DNA of 64,000 nucleotides from an uncultured Sphingomonas sp. (GTDB lineage: Bacteria > Pseudomonadota > Alphaproteobacteria > Sphingomonadales > Sphingomonadaceae), in contig NZ_CAJXWX010000001.1 of NCBI RefSeq assembly GCF_913062585.1, forward strand, positions 310,001-374,000. The letters run 5' to 3'. Positions 8,531 to 16,210 of the stretch are shown in pieces. Numbering within the stretch: position 1 is the first letter of the stretch; each line of letters begins with the position of its first letter. Both the position numbers and the translations under genes were made by a program. Under the pieces are notes generated by a model. It made no database searches and was not told the origin of the DNA. It was given only the letters and a program-made list of their open reading frames with translations.

Positions 8531-8559
8531 TTGCGGCTGAAACGGCCCTATCCTATTAA
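8531..8559 (+). promoter_or_regulatory. Candidate housekeeping promoter of the TonB receptor
   Basis: TTGCGG (8531-8536), a 17-base spacer and TATTAA (8554-8559) match a sigma-70-type promoter. It would give a leader of about 55 bases before the ATG at 8622. Assigned by eye only. Confidence 0.35.
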
Positions 8560-8577
8560 TCAGACAATAAAGCGACG

Positions 8578-8597
8578 CATCCCGCAACGACGGGATG
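8578..8597 (+). other. Leader hairpin before the TonB receptor
   Basis: CATCCCG (8578-8584) and CGGGATG (8591-8597) pair perfectly around a 6-base loop. The stem ends 8 bases before the RBS (GGGAGGGG, 8606-8613), so it may protect the leader or affect ribosome access. Confidence 0.45.
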
Positions 8598-8621
8598 GGT
8601 CATCAGGGAGGGGATGAAGCG

Positions 8622-11435
8622 ATGAAAATCAGCACCATTTTGCTGTGCGGCACGTCCATGGCCGCGCTGTGGACCGCACCGGCCATGGCCCAGGTTCAGG
8701 CCGCGACCCAATCCACCCAGGCCTTGACCGCCGATCAGGCCGCCCAGGCGCCGGTCAGCGATCAGGACATCGTCGTCACCGGCGTGCGCGAGAGCCTTCG
8801 CTCGGCACAGGCGATCAAGCGCAATGCCGATCAGATCGTCGATTCGGTCCAGGCGCAGGACATCGGCAAGCTGCCCGACGCCAACACCACCGAAGCGCTG
8901 CAGCGGATCACCGGCGTGCAGATCCAGCGTCGTTATGGCGAGGGCGCGACGGATTTCGACCATCGGACCCAGCCCGCCGTCACCGTGCGCGGCCTGACCC
9001 AGGTGCAGAATTTCCTCGATGGCCGCGCCGTCTATTCGGCCTCGGGCGGCCGCGCCTTCGATCTGGAGGGGATTCCGCCCGAACTGCTCGCGGGCATCGA
9101 CGTCTACAAGAACGCCCCCGCCAACGTCATCGAGGGCGGCATCGGCGGCGCGGTCAATCTGCGTACCCGCAAGCCGTTCGATGCGGCGGGGCAGGTCATC
9201 TCGCTGACCGCACGCGGCAATTATTACGACCGGGTCGACAAGTTCGGCGGCTCGATCTCGGGCCTCTACAGCAACCGCTATGACAGTGCGATCGGCGAGA
9301 TCGGCATCCTGGTCAACGCGGTCTATTCCAAGAGCCAGTATCGCCAGGACGGCCTGCTTGCGGGGCCCTTTGCCGAAGCGCAGCCGGGCACGATCGCCAA
9401 CGCGCCCAGCAATGCGCGTATTCCCTACGGCTTCGAAATCTATGACGATAGCGGCGATCGCCGGCGCTTCGGCATTGCGGCCGCCGTCCAGTGGAAGGCC
9501 AGCGACGATGTGCTGGTGACGGCGCAGTATCAGGGTACCAAATATTGGTTCAACCGCACCGGCGCCTATTATTACGATTATAACAACCGCTCGAACCAGT
9601 ATAACGCAGCCGGGCAGGTCACGTCCTATGGTACCGGTGCGGCGCCGGGCGCGACCTTCACCTTCAACAAGGATGGCTATGCGACCAGCGGTGCGCTGAG
9701 CCCGCAGACCTTCGAGACCGGCCGTTTCGACCAGGAATTGTGGAGCGCCAGCCAGAATTATACCTTCAATGTCGGCTGGCAGGCGACCGAACACGCGAAG
9801 ATGAGCTTCGACGTCCAGTATCTGAAGTCCTATTACAATGCCGACCGCAACGGCCATGTCCTGTCGCTCTACAACCGGTCGGGCCAGACCGCGCTGACCG
9901 CGCCGCATCCCTCGACCGTGGTGTTCGACCTGCGCGGCAAATATCCGCGCTGGGACGTGACTGATCCGACGGTGCTGAACAATCCGGCCAATTACACGCT
10001 GCCGTTCATCGCCGACTCGCTCCAGCGCAACGACGCCGACACGCTCGCGCTCGCCTATGACATCGAATATGATTTCGAGGGCGGCGTGCTGCAGAAGCTG
10101 CGCGGCGGCGCGCGCTATGCGGGCAACACCATCGACCTGCGCGGGACGTGGAACGGTGTTGGCTTGTACCAGGGCGTGACACCGGGCCAGGACGCGCCCA
10201 GCGGCACCGCGCTGATCCCGCTGTCGCGCTTCCCGCAGCTGGCGATGAAGGGGCCGTCGTCCAACTGGTTCGACGGCAATACGGTGAAGGGCGGCATCCT
10301 CTATCCGGCCTTCCCGCAGGGTGACGGCGTCTGGGCGCAGACCAAGGCGCTCTATGCGCTGTTCGGTGCGAAGACGAAGGACGCCTTCACCCCCGGCGAC
10401 CTGAACAACCAGACCGAGAAGACCTATACCGCCTGGGGCATGGCCGATTACGAATTCGAGGGGGCGGGTGTCCGCTTCGACGGCAGCGTCGGCGCACGGC
10501 TGGTCCGGACCGACCTGACCTCGAACGGGACGCAGTTCAACGCCGACGGCACCAGCGCGCCGCTGGCGCTGAAGAACCGGTACACCCGCGTCCTGCCGAG
10601 CGTGAACCTGCGCGCCCGGCTGACCGATGATTTCCAGATGCGCTTCGCCTATTCCAAGGGGCTGGCGCGGCCGAATTTCGACCAGCTGTCGACCAACATC
10701 ACGCTGAACAATCCGAACCAGGTCAATCCGGCGACCGGCCGTCCCAGCGCCAGTTCGGGCAATCCGCGGCTCAGCCCGATCGACTCGGACAATATCGACC
10801 TGACGGCGGAATGGTATTTCGCGCCCGCAGGTTCGCTGACCGGCGGTATCTTCTACAAGAAGATCAACGGCTTCCTGGCCAGCGGCCGGATCGTCGGCAC
10901 CTATGGCGGCCGGGCCTATGACGTGAACACCGTCGTCAATTCGGGCAGCGGCACGGTGAAGGGCGCGGAGATCGGCTATCAGCAGTTCTTCGACTTCCTG
11001 CCGGGCCTGCTCAGCGGCCTGGGCATCCAGGCGAACTATACCTATGTCGACTCGAACGTTGCCAATCCGTTCGCGGGCAACAACCCCAATGCGCCCTCGT
11101 CGCTGCCGCTCGAAAAGCTGTCCAAGCACAGCTACAATCTGATCGGCCTGTACGAAAAGGGCCCGGTGACGGCGCGCGTCGCCTGGAACTGGCGGTCGAG
11201 CTATCTCGATGCGACCACGGGCAGCGGCGCCAATGGCGAGGCGCAATATGCCAGGCCCTATGCCTCGCTCGACGCCTCGCTCAACCTGAACCTGACCAAG
11301 AATCTCGCCGTCTCGGTCGATGCGGTGAATCTGAACAACCGGATGAACGTGCTCTATATCGGCACGCCCTCCGCGCCGCTGCAATATCAGCTCAACGACC
11401 GGCGCTTCGGTGCGTCGATCCGCGTCCTGTACTGA
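8622..11435 (+). CDS. TonB-dependent outer membrane receptor (Caulobacter-type)
   Basis: Outer membrane transporter, probably for an oligosaccharide. The start is ATG 8622, after a strong RBS, giving 937 residues; an earlier ATG at 8595 lies inside the leader hairpin. Signal peptide MKISTILLCGTSMAALWTAPAMAQ, then a plug domain with DIVVTGVRESLRSAQAIKR and DIGKLPDANTTEALQRITGVQ. The barrel ends in an aromatic-rich strand, RRFGASIRVLY, as required for outer membrane insertion. The plug is of the TonB-Xanth-Caul type often found in carbohydrate loci. Neighbouring GH30, GH51 and GH43 genes support sugar uptake. No STN domain is seen, so sigma/anti-sigma control is unlikely. Confidence 0.93.
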   Translation: MKISTILLCGTSMAALWTAPAMAQVQAATQSTQALTADQAAQAPVSDQDIVVTGVRESLRSAQAIKRNADQIVDSVQAQDIGKLPDANTTEALQRITGVQIQRRYGEGATDFDHRTQPAVTVRGLTQVQNFLDGRAVYSASGGRAFDLEGIPPELLAGIDVYKNAPANVIEGGIGGAVNLRTRKPFDAAGQVISLTARGNYYDRVDKFGGSISGLYSNRYDSAIGEIGILVNAVYSKSQYRQDGLLAGPFAEAQPGTIANAPSNARIPYGFEIYDDSGDRRRFGIAAAVQWKASDDVLVTAQYQGTKYWFNRTGAYYYDYNNRSNQYNAAGQVTSYGTGAAPGATFTFNKDGYATSGALSPQTFETGRFDQELWSASQNYTFNVGWQATEHAKMSFDVQYLKSYYNADRNGHVLSLYNRSGQTALTAPHPSTVVFDLRGKYPRWDVTDPTVLNNPANYTLPFIADSLQRNDADTLALAYDIEYDFEGGVLQKLRGGARYAGNTIDLRGTWNGVGLYQGVTPGQDAPSGTALIPLSRFPQLAMKGPSSNWFDGNTVKGGILYPAFPQGDGVWAQTKALYALFGAKTKDAFTPGDLNNQTEKTYTAWGMADYEFEGAGVRFDGSVGARLVRTDLTSNGTQFNADGTSAPLALKNRYTRVLPSVNLRARLTDDFQMRFAYSKGLARPNFDQLSTNITLNNPNQVNPATGRPSASSGNPRLSPIDSDNIDLTAEWYFAPAGSLTGGIFYKKINGFLASGRIVGTYGGRAYDVNTVVNSGSGTVKGAEIGYQQFFDFLPGLLSGLGIQANYTYVDSNVANPFAGNNPNAPSSLPLEKLSKHSYNLIGLYEKGPVTARVAWNWRSSYLDATTGSGANGEAQYARPYASLDASLNLNLTKNLAVSVDAVNLNNRMNVLYIGTPSAPLQYQLNDRRFGASIRVLY

Positions 11436-11446
11436 CGTTCCCCACT

Positions 11447-11481
11447 CGGCACGGGGGCGACGCCGTCCCCGTGCCGCTTTT
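11447..11481 (+). terminator. Terminator after the TonB receptor
   Basis: Perfect 10-base stem CGGCACGGGG (11447-11456) / CCCCGTGCCG (11467-11476), 10-base loop, then CTTTTG. It lies only 15 bases before the next start codon, so the halogenase-like gene either depends on readthrough or the hairpin reduces its expression relative to the receptor. Confidence 0.75.
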
Positions 11482-11495
11482 GCTATGGCGAACGG

Positions 11496-13028
11496 ATGAT
11501 CGAACGAGACGACAGCATGCCCGGCCAAGCCCCCGATCGGCCGATCGGGCGGATCGTGATCCTGGGCGGCGGGACCGCCGGTTGGATGGCGGCGGCGGCG
11601 CTGTCGCGGGTGCTGGGTCGACACGGGCCGTCCATCACCCTGATCGAATCCGAGGCGATCGGCACGATCGGCGTCGGCGAGGCGACGATCCCGCCGATCC
11701 AGGCCTTCAACGCGCTGCTGGGGATCGACGAGCGCGAATTCGTGCGCGAGACCAGGGGCAGCTTCAAGCTGGGCATCGAATTCGTCGACTGGCGGCGGAC
11801 CGGCCACCGCTATTTCCACCCCTTTGGCACCTATGGCCATGATTTTGGGCCGATCCCGTTCGAGGCGGTGTGGCAGCGCCTGGCCCAGGCGGGGCGGGCC
11901 GAGCCGCTCGACGCCTATGCGCTGGCGACGCTGGCGGCGCGGGCCAACCGCTTCACCACGCCGCGCCCCGGCAATACGCCGCTAGGGCATATCGGCTATG
12001 CCTATCATTTCGATGCCGGGCTTTATGCTCGCTTCCTGCGCCGCCTGGCCGAGGGGCAGGGGGTGGTCCGCCATGAGGGGCGGGTGGCGCGGGTCGAGCG
12101 ACGCGATGACGGGCTGATCGACGCGATCGCGCTGGAGGACGGCACGCGGATCGCGGGCGACCTTTTCATCGACTGTTCGGGTTTCCGCGCGCTGTTGCTG
12201 GGCGAGACGCTGGGCGTCGGGTTCGAGGATTGGGGCCATTGGCTGCCCAATGACCGCGCGATCGCGGTGCCCTCGGCGCGCAGCGGGCCGCTGACGCCTT
12301 ATACCCGCTCCGCCGCGCATGGCGCCGGGTGGCAGTGGCGCATCCCGCTACAGCATCGCACCGGCAACGGCATTGTCTATGCCTCCGCCCATTTGTCCGA
12401 TGATGAGGCGACGGCACGCCTGCTGGCCGGGCTGGACGGCCAGCCGATGGGCGAGCCGCGTCCGTTACGCTTCCGCACCGGCCGACGCACCCGCTTCTGG
12501 GAGGGGAATTGCATCGCGCTGGGGCTGGCCGGGGGCTTTCTGGAGCCGCTCGAATCGACCAGCATCCATTTGATCCAGGTCGGCATCGCGCGGCTGCTCG
12601 AAATGCTGCCGACCATGGCCTTCGCCAGCGCCGACCAGAGGCGCTACAACCGGCTGATGGTCGAGGAATATGCGGATATTCGCGACTTCATCATCCTGCA
12701 TTTCCACGCCACCGAGCGCGACGACACGGATTATTGGCGGCATCTGCGGACCATGGCGTTGCCCGAGACGCTGCAGGATCGGATCGACAGCTACCGCGCC
12801 ACGGGGCGGATCTACCGCGAGGGCGAGGCGCTGTTCACCAAGACCAGCTGGCTGGCGGTGATGGACGGGCAGGGGCTTGTCCCGCGCGGTTTCGACCCCG
12901 TGGCACTGGCTATGCCGATGGACGAAGCCGCCGCCCGGCTGGCGCATATCGCGACGGTCACCCGAAAATCGCTGGAGCTGATGCCGGATCACGACGCATT
13001 CCGCCGGCAACAGGGCTATGGCATTTGA
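11496..13028 (+). CDS. Flavin-dependent tryptophan-halogenase-like protein
   Basis: 510 residues of the PF04820 family. FAD-binding GGGTAGWMA is at residues 24-32 and GEATIP at 61-66. K91 in GSFKLGIEF matches the catalytic lysine that forms the haloamine. W279-x-W281-x-IP (WQWRIP) is the motif that separates halogenases from monooxygenases. E353 in LEPLESTSIH matches the conserved active-site Glu. All key residues are therefore present. It sits between a TonB receptor and GH51, the setting known for BrvH-like genes in Caulobacterales and sphingomonads, where a role in glycan loci is unexplained. Start could also be ATG 11517. Confidence 0.88.
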   Translation: MIERDDSMPGQAPDRPIGRIVILGGGTAGWMAAAALSRVLGRHGPSITLIESEAIGTIGVGEATIPPIQAFNALLGIDEREFVRETRGSFKLGIEFVDWRRTGHRYFHPFGTYGHDFGPIPFEAVWQRLAQAGRAEPLDAYALATLAARANRFTTPRPGNTPLGHIGYAYHFDAGLYARFLRRLAEGQGVVRHEGRVARVERRDDGLIDAIALEDGTRIAGDLFIDCSGFRALLLGETLGVGFEDWGHWLPNDRAIAVPSARSGPLTPYTRSAAHGAGWQWRIPLQHRTGNGIVYASAHLSDDEATARLLAGLDGQPMGEPRPLRFRTGRRTRFWEGNCIALGLAGGFLEPLESTSIHLIQVGIARLLEMLPTMAFASADQRRYNRLMVEEYADIRDFIILHFHATERDDTDYWRHLRTMALPETLQDRIDSYRATGRIYREGEALFTKTSWLAVMDGQGLVPRGFDPVALAMPMDEAAARLAHIATVTRKSLELMPDHDAFRRQQGYGI

Positions 13029-13120
13029 AGGGCCGCCTGAGGGGCGCGACGGACCCGCAATCAGGGCTGTTCTTTACTCGGACAATAATCCATCATGCCG
13101 CATCAGGCAGAGGAGAATCC

Positions 13121-14686
13121 ATGAAAAGGGCAACGAAATTCCTGTTCGCGGCGGCGGTCGCCACGCTGTTCGCGGGCACGGCAACGGCACAGACCACTCC
13201 GGCAACCGGCGGCGATGCGGTCGAGGTCCATGCCGACCGTCCGGGTGCCATCTATGACCGACATATCTTCGGCCAGTTCGCCGAGCATCTGGGGACCGGC
13301 ATCTATCCGGGCATCTGGGTCGGCAAGGGCAGCAAGATCCCCAACATCAACGGCTATCGCCGCGACGTCATCGACGCGCTGAAGGCGATCCGCGTGCCGG
13401 TGATCCGCTGGCCGGGCGGCTGCTTCGCCGACGAATATCACTGGCGCGAAGGCGTCGGCCCCCAGGCCAAGCGGCTGACCAAGGTCAACACCAACTGGGG
13501 CGGCGTGACCGAGGACAATAGCTTCGGCACCAACGAGTTCATGAACTATACCGAGCTGGTCGGCGCCGAGGCCTATGTCTCGGGCAATGTCGGCTCGGCC
13601 GCGCCGTCGGAGATGGCCGAGTGGGTCGAATATATGACCTTCCCGTCCAAATCGACCTATGCCGAGGAGCGTCGCAAGAACGGCCGCGACCGCCCGTGGA
13701 AGCTGGCCATGTTCGGCATCGGCAACGAGCTATGGGGTTGCGGCGGCAATATGCGCCCCGAATATGCCGCCGACGTGACGCGCCGCTATTCGACCTTCCT
13801 GAAGGTACCGGCGGGCGAAAAGCTGATGAAGATCGCCAGCGGCGCCAACAGCGAGGACTATAACTGGACCGAGGTGATGATGCGCGACGCAGGGTCTGCG
13901 TTCGACGGCATCGGCGTCCATTACTACACCGTCCCGGGCACCTGGGAGAAGAAGGGCGCGGCCACCGGCTTCGACGAGGAAGCCTGGGCGCGTACGCTCT
14001 CCAAGACGCTGAAGATGGAAGAGCTGCTGACCAAGCATTCGGCGATCATGGACAAGTACGATCCGCGCAAGCGGGTCGCGCTGCTCGTCGACGAATGGGG
14101 CACCTGGTATGATGTCGAACCGGGCACCAATCCGGGCTTCCTGTATCAGCAGAACAGCCTGCGCGACGCGATGGTCGCCAGCCTGAACCTCGACATCTTT
14201 GCACGCCATGCCGACCGGGTACGCGGTGCCAATATCGCGCAGATGGTGAACGTGCTGCAGGCGATGATCCTGGTCGATGGCGCGCGCATGGTGAAGACGC
14301 CGACCTATTGGGTGTTCGACATGTACAAGGACTATCAGGACGCCACCGTCCTGCCGGTCGATGTCCAGTCGCGCTGGTACAATAAGGACCAGTGGGTGAT
14401 GAAGGCGGTCAGCGCCTCGGCCGTGCGCGACAAGGCGGGCGTGGTTCATGTCGGCCTGACCAATGTCGATCCCAATCAGCCGGCGACCGTCACCGTCAAG
14501 CTGGACGGGCTGACCGCCGCGCAGGTATCGGGTCGTATCCTGACCGGCGCGACGATGGACGCGCACAACACGTTCGACGCACCCAACCAGATCGCGCCGC
14601 AGCCGTTCAGCGGCGCGACGCTGTCGGGCGGCATGTTGACCGTGCAGGTGCCCGCCAAGTCGGTCGTGATGCTGGACCTGCGCTGA
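13121..14686 (+). CDS. Secreted GH51 alpha-L-arabinofuranosidase
   Basis: Removes arabinofuranose side groups from arabinan, arabinoxylan or arabinogalactan. ATG 13121 follows the RBS AGGAG and gives 521 residues; the open frame upstream is a shadow of the halogenase gene. Signal peptide MKRATKFLFAAAVATLFAGTATAQ. Barrel motifs include IRWPGGCFADEYHWREG (95-111), acid/base E203 in GIGNELWGCGG and nucleophile E325 in VDEWGTWYD. The C-terminal beta-sandwich ends near VMLDLR. The stop overlaps the GH43 start by one base, so the pair is coupled. A periplasmic location fits import of oligosaccharides by the receptor. Confidence 0.92.
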   Translation: MKRATKFLFAAAVATLFAGTATAQTTPATGGDAVEVHADRPGAIYDRHIFGQFAEHLGTGIYPGIWVGKGSKIPNINGYRRDVIDALKAIRVPVIRWPGGCFADEYHWREGVGPQAKRLTKVNTNWGGVTEDNSFGTNEFMNYTELVGAEAYVSGNVGSAAPSEMAEWVEYMTFPSKSTYAEERRKNGRDRPWKLAMFGIGNELWGCGGNMRPEYAADVTRRYSTFLKVPAGEKLMKIASGANSEDYNWTEVMMRDAGSAFDGIGVHYYTVPGTWEKKGAATGFDEEAWARTLSKTLKMEELLTKHSAIMDKYDPRKRVALLVDEWGTWYDVEPGTNPGFLYQQNSLRDAMVASLNLDIFARHADRVRGANIAQMVNVLQAMILVDGARMVKTPTYWVFDMYKDYQDATVLPVDVQSRWYNKDQWVMKAVSASAVRDKAGVVHVGLTNVDPNQPATVTVKLDGLTAAQVSGRILTGATMDAHNTFDAPNQIAPQPFSGATLSGGMLTVQVPAKSVVMLDLR

Positions 14687-16035
14687 TGAAGACCCGCGCC
14701 GGAGCGCTGCTCGCCGCCGTTCTGCTCAGCAATGCTGCGGGATCCGCTGCGCCCCGGCGCGATGTGCAATGGAACAGTCCGGGGGCGGGCAATCCGCTGC
14801 TCCCGGGCTATTTCGCCGACCCCTCCATCGTGCGCGATGGGGGGCGTTGGTATATCTTCGCCACGGTCGATCCCTGGGGGGATGACCGTCTGGGCCTGTG
14901 GACCTCGGACAATGGCCGCGACTGGACCTTCTCGCAGCCCAACTGGCCGACCAAGCAGGCGGCGACCAGCCCGACCTCGGGCGATGCCAAGGTCTGGGCT
15001 CCCTCGGTGGTCAAGGCTGCGAATGGCCGCTGGTACATGTATGTCTCGGTCGGCAGCGAGGTGTGGGTCGGCTCCGCGCCCTCTCCGGCAGGGCCCTGGG
15101 CCGATGCCAATGGCGGCAAGCCGCTGATCGCGCGCGATTTTGCGCCTGAGTACCACATGATCGACGCCGAGGCGTTTATCGACACCGATGGTCAGGCCTA
15201 TCTCTATTGGGGATCGGGGCTGAACTGGGTCAATGGGCATTGCTTCGTCGTGAAGCTGAAGCCCGACATGGTTCATTTCGACGGCACGCCAAAAGACGTG
15301 ACCCCGGCCCATTATTTCGAAGGCCCCTTCATGGTGAAGGAGAAGGGGCGTTACCTGCTGATGTACAGCGACGGGAATACGACCAAGGACAGCTATAAGG
15401 TCCGCTATGCGGTCGGGTCGTCGCCGATGGGGCCGTTCACCGAGGCGGCGAACAGCCCGGTGCTGGAAACCAATGCCGCCCGGCAGATCATCAGCCCGGG
15501 GCATCATGCGGTCTTCGCCGACAAGGGGCGGTCGTACATCCTCTATCACCGCCAGGCGCTGCCCTTCGTGATGGGCGCTGAGCGGGTGTTGCGGCAGGTG
15601 GCGGTCGATCCGCTGACCGTGAAGGCGGACGGGACGCTGGAGAAGGTCGTGCCCAGCCATGATCCGGTGATCCCGGCCTTTGCCGCGCATCGGACGCGAG
15701 GCTTGCGCTGGATGGGGAAGGGGGCGGATGCGCTGGCGGCGGACGATGATTACGCGACCGTCTGGCGACCGGAGGCGGGGCAGCCGCCGGTGCTGACCGC
15801 TGATCTGGGCGCGGTACGGGACGTGCGGGAGAGCCGGGTGCGTCCGGCCTTCGCGATCCAGCCGCAGGATTTGCGGATCGAGGCTTCGCAGGATGGGAAG
15901 AGCTGGCGTCAGGTCGCAGCGGAGACGGGGGTGAGCGGATCGCCCATTACCCTGCGCCATCCGGGCAAGGCGCGGTTCCTGCGGATGACGGTGACAGCGA
16001 AGGAACCCGCCATCCTGGAGTGGTCGATCTTCTAA
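14686..16035 (+). CDS. Secreted GH43 glycosidase with C-terminal carbohydrate-binding-like domain
   Basis: 449 residues. ATG 14686 overlaps the GH51 stop. Signal peptide to about residue 22. Five-blade propeller residues: general base D45 in YFADPSIV, D160 in MIDAEAFIDTDG, and general acid E213 in YFEGPFMVKE. After about residue 320 a discoidin-like domain follows (TADLGAVRDVRESRV, LRIEASQDGKSWRQV, ARFLRMTVTA). Family members act as arabinofuranosidases, xylosidases or exo-beta-1,3-galactanases; the neighbourhood favours arabinan or galactan side chains. A family B repeat follows within 10 bases of the stop. Confidence 0.9.
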   Translation: MKTRAGALLAAVLLSNAAGSAAPRRDVQWNSPGAGNPLLPGYFADPSIVRDGGRWYIFATVDPWGDDRLGLWTSDNGRDWTFSQPNWPTKQAATSPTSGDAKVWAPSVVKAANGRWYMYVSVGSEVWVGSAPSPAGPWADANGGKPLIARDFAPEYHMIDAEAFIDTDGQAYLYWGSGLNWVNGHCFVVKLKPDMVHFDGTPKDVTPAHYFEGPFMVKEKGRYLLMYSDGNTTKDSYKVRYAVGSSPMGPFTEAANSPVLETNAARQIISPGHHAVFADKGRSYILYHRQALPFVMGAERVLRQVAVDPLTVKADGTLEKVVPSHDPVIPAFAAHRTRGLRWMGKGADALAADDDYATVWRPEAGQPPVLTADLGAVRDVRESRVRPAFAIQPQDLRIEASQDGKSWRQVAAETGVSGSPITLRHPGKARFLRMTVTAKEPAILEWSIF

Positions 16036-16044
16036 CTCTGTAAG

Positions 16045-16146
16045 CCCCTCCCGCAGGCGGGAGGGGTTTGGGGAGGGGAGGGCCGCGAGGGCTGGTCTCG
16101 GTGAGACTCCGTGCCCTCCCCCATCCCCTCCCGTTTACGGGAGGGG
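16045..16146. repeat. Family B repeat, CCCCTCCCG subtype
   Basis: A 102-base element bounded by two hairpins, CCCCTCCCG/CGGGAGGGG (16045-16066) and the same with a TTTA loop (16125-16146). It is an inverted copy of the element at 32916-33020, sharing GGGGAGGG, GTCTC and the terminal hairpins. It fills the gap between convergent GH43 and the PQQ dehydrogenase. Confidence 0.85.
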
Positions 16147-16180
16147 AGCGGCCAGCGGTGGAGCTATGGCTTAAATCAAC

Positions 16181-16201
16181 CGTCGCTCAGCCTGAGCGAC
16201 G
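16181..16201. repeat. Short perfect palindrome, possible decayed family A unit
   Basis: CGTCGCTCAG and CTGAGCGACG flank a single C, a perfect 21-base palindrome. The GCTCAG/CTGAGC part resembles the family A core, but the rest has diverged. It lies 9 bases after the stop of the minus-strand PQQ dehydrogenase and may form its terminator hairpin. Confidence 0.5.
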
Positions 16202-16210
16202 CCAAAGACC

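Noticed and set aside
8556..11840. A 1094-codon open frame on the minus strand opposite the TonB receptor
   Set aside because: It mirrors the receptor gene. High GC at third positions leaves antisense frames open; the product is low-complexity Arg/Gly/Asp-rich and has no fold or RBS.
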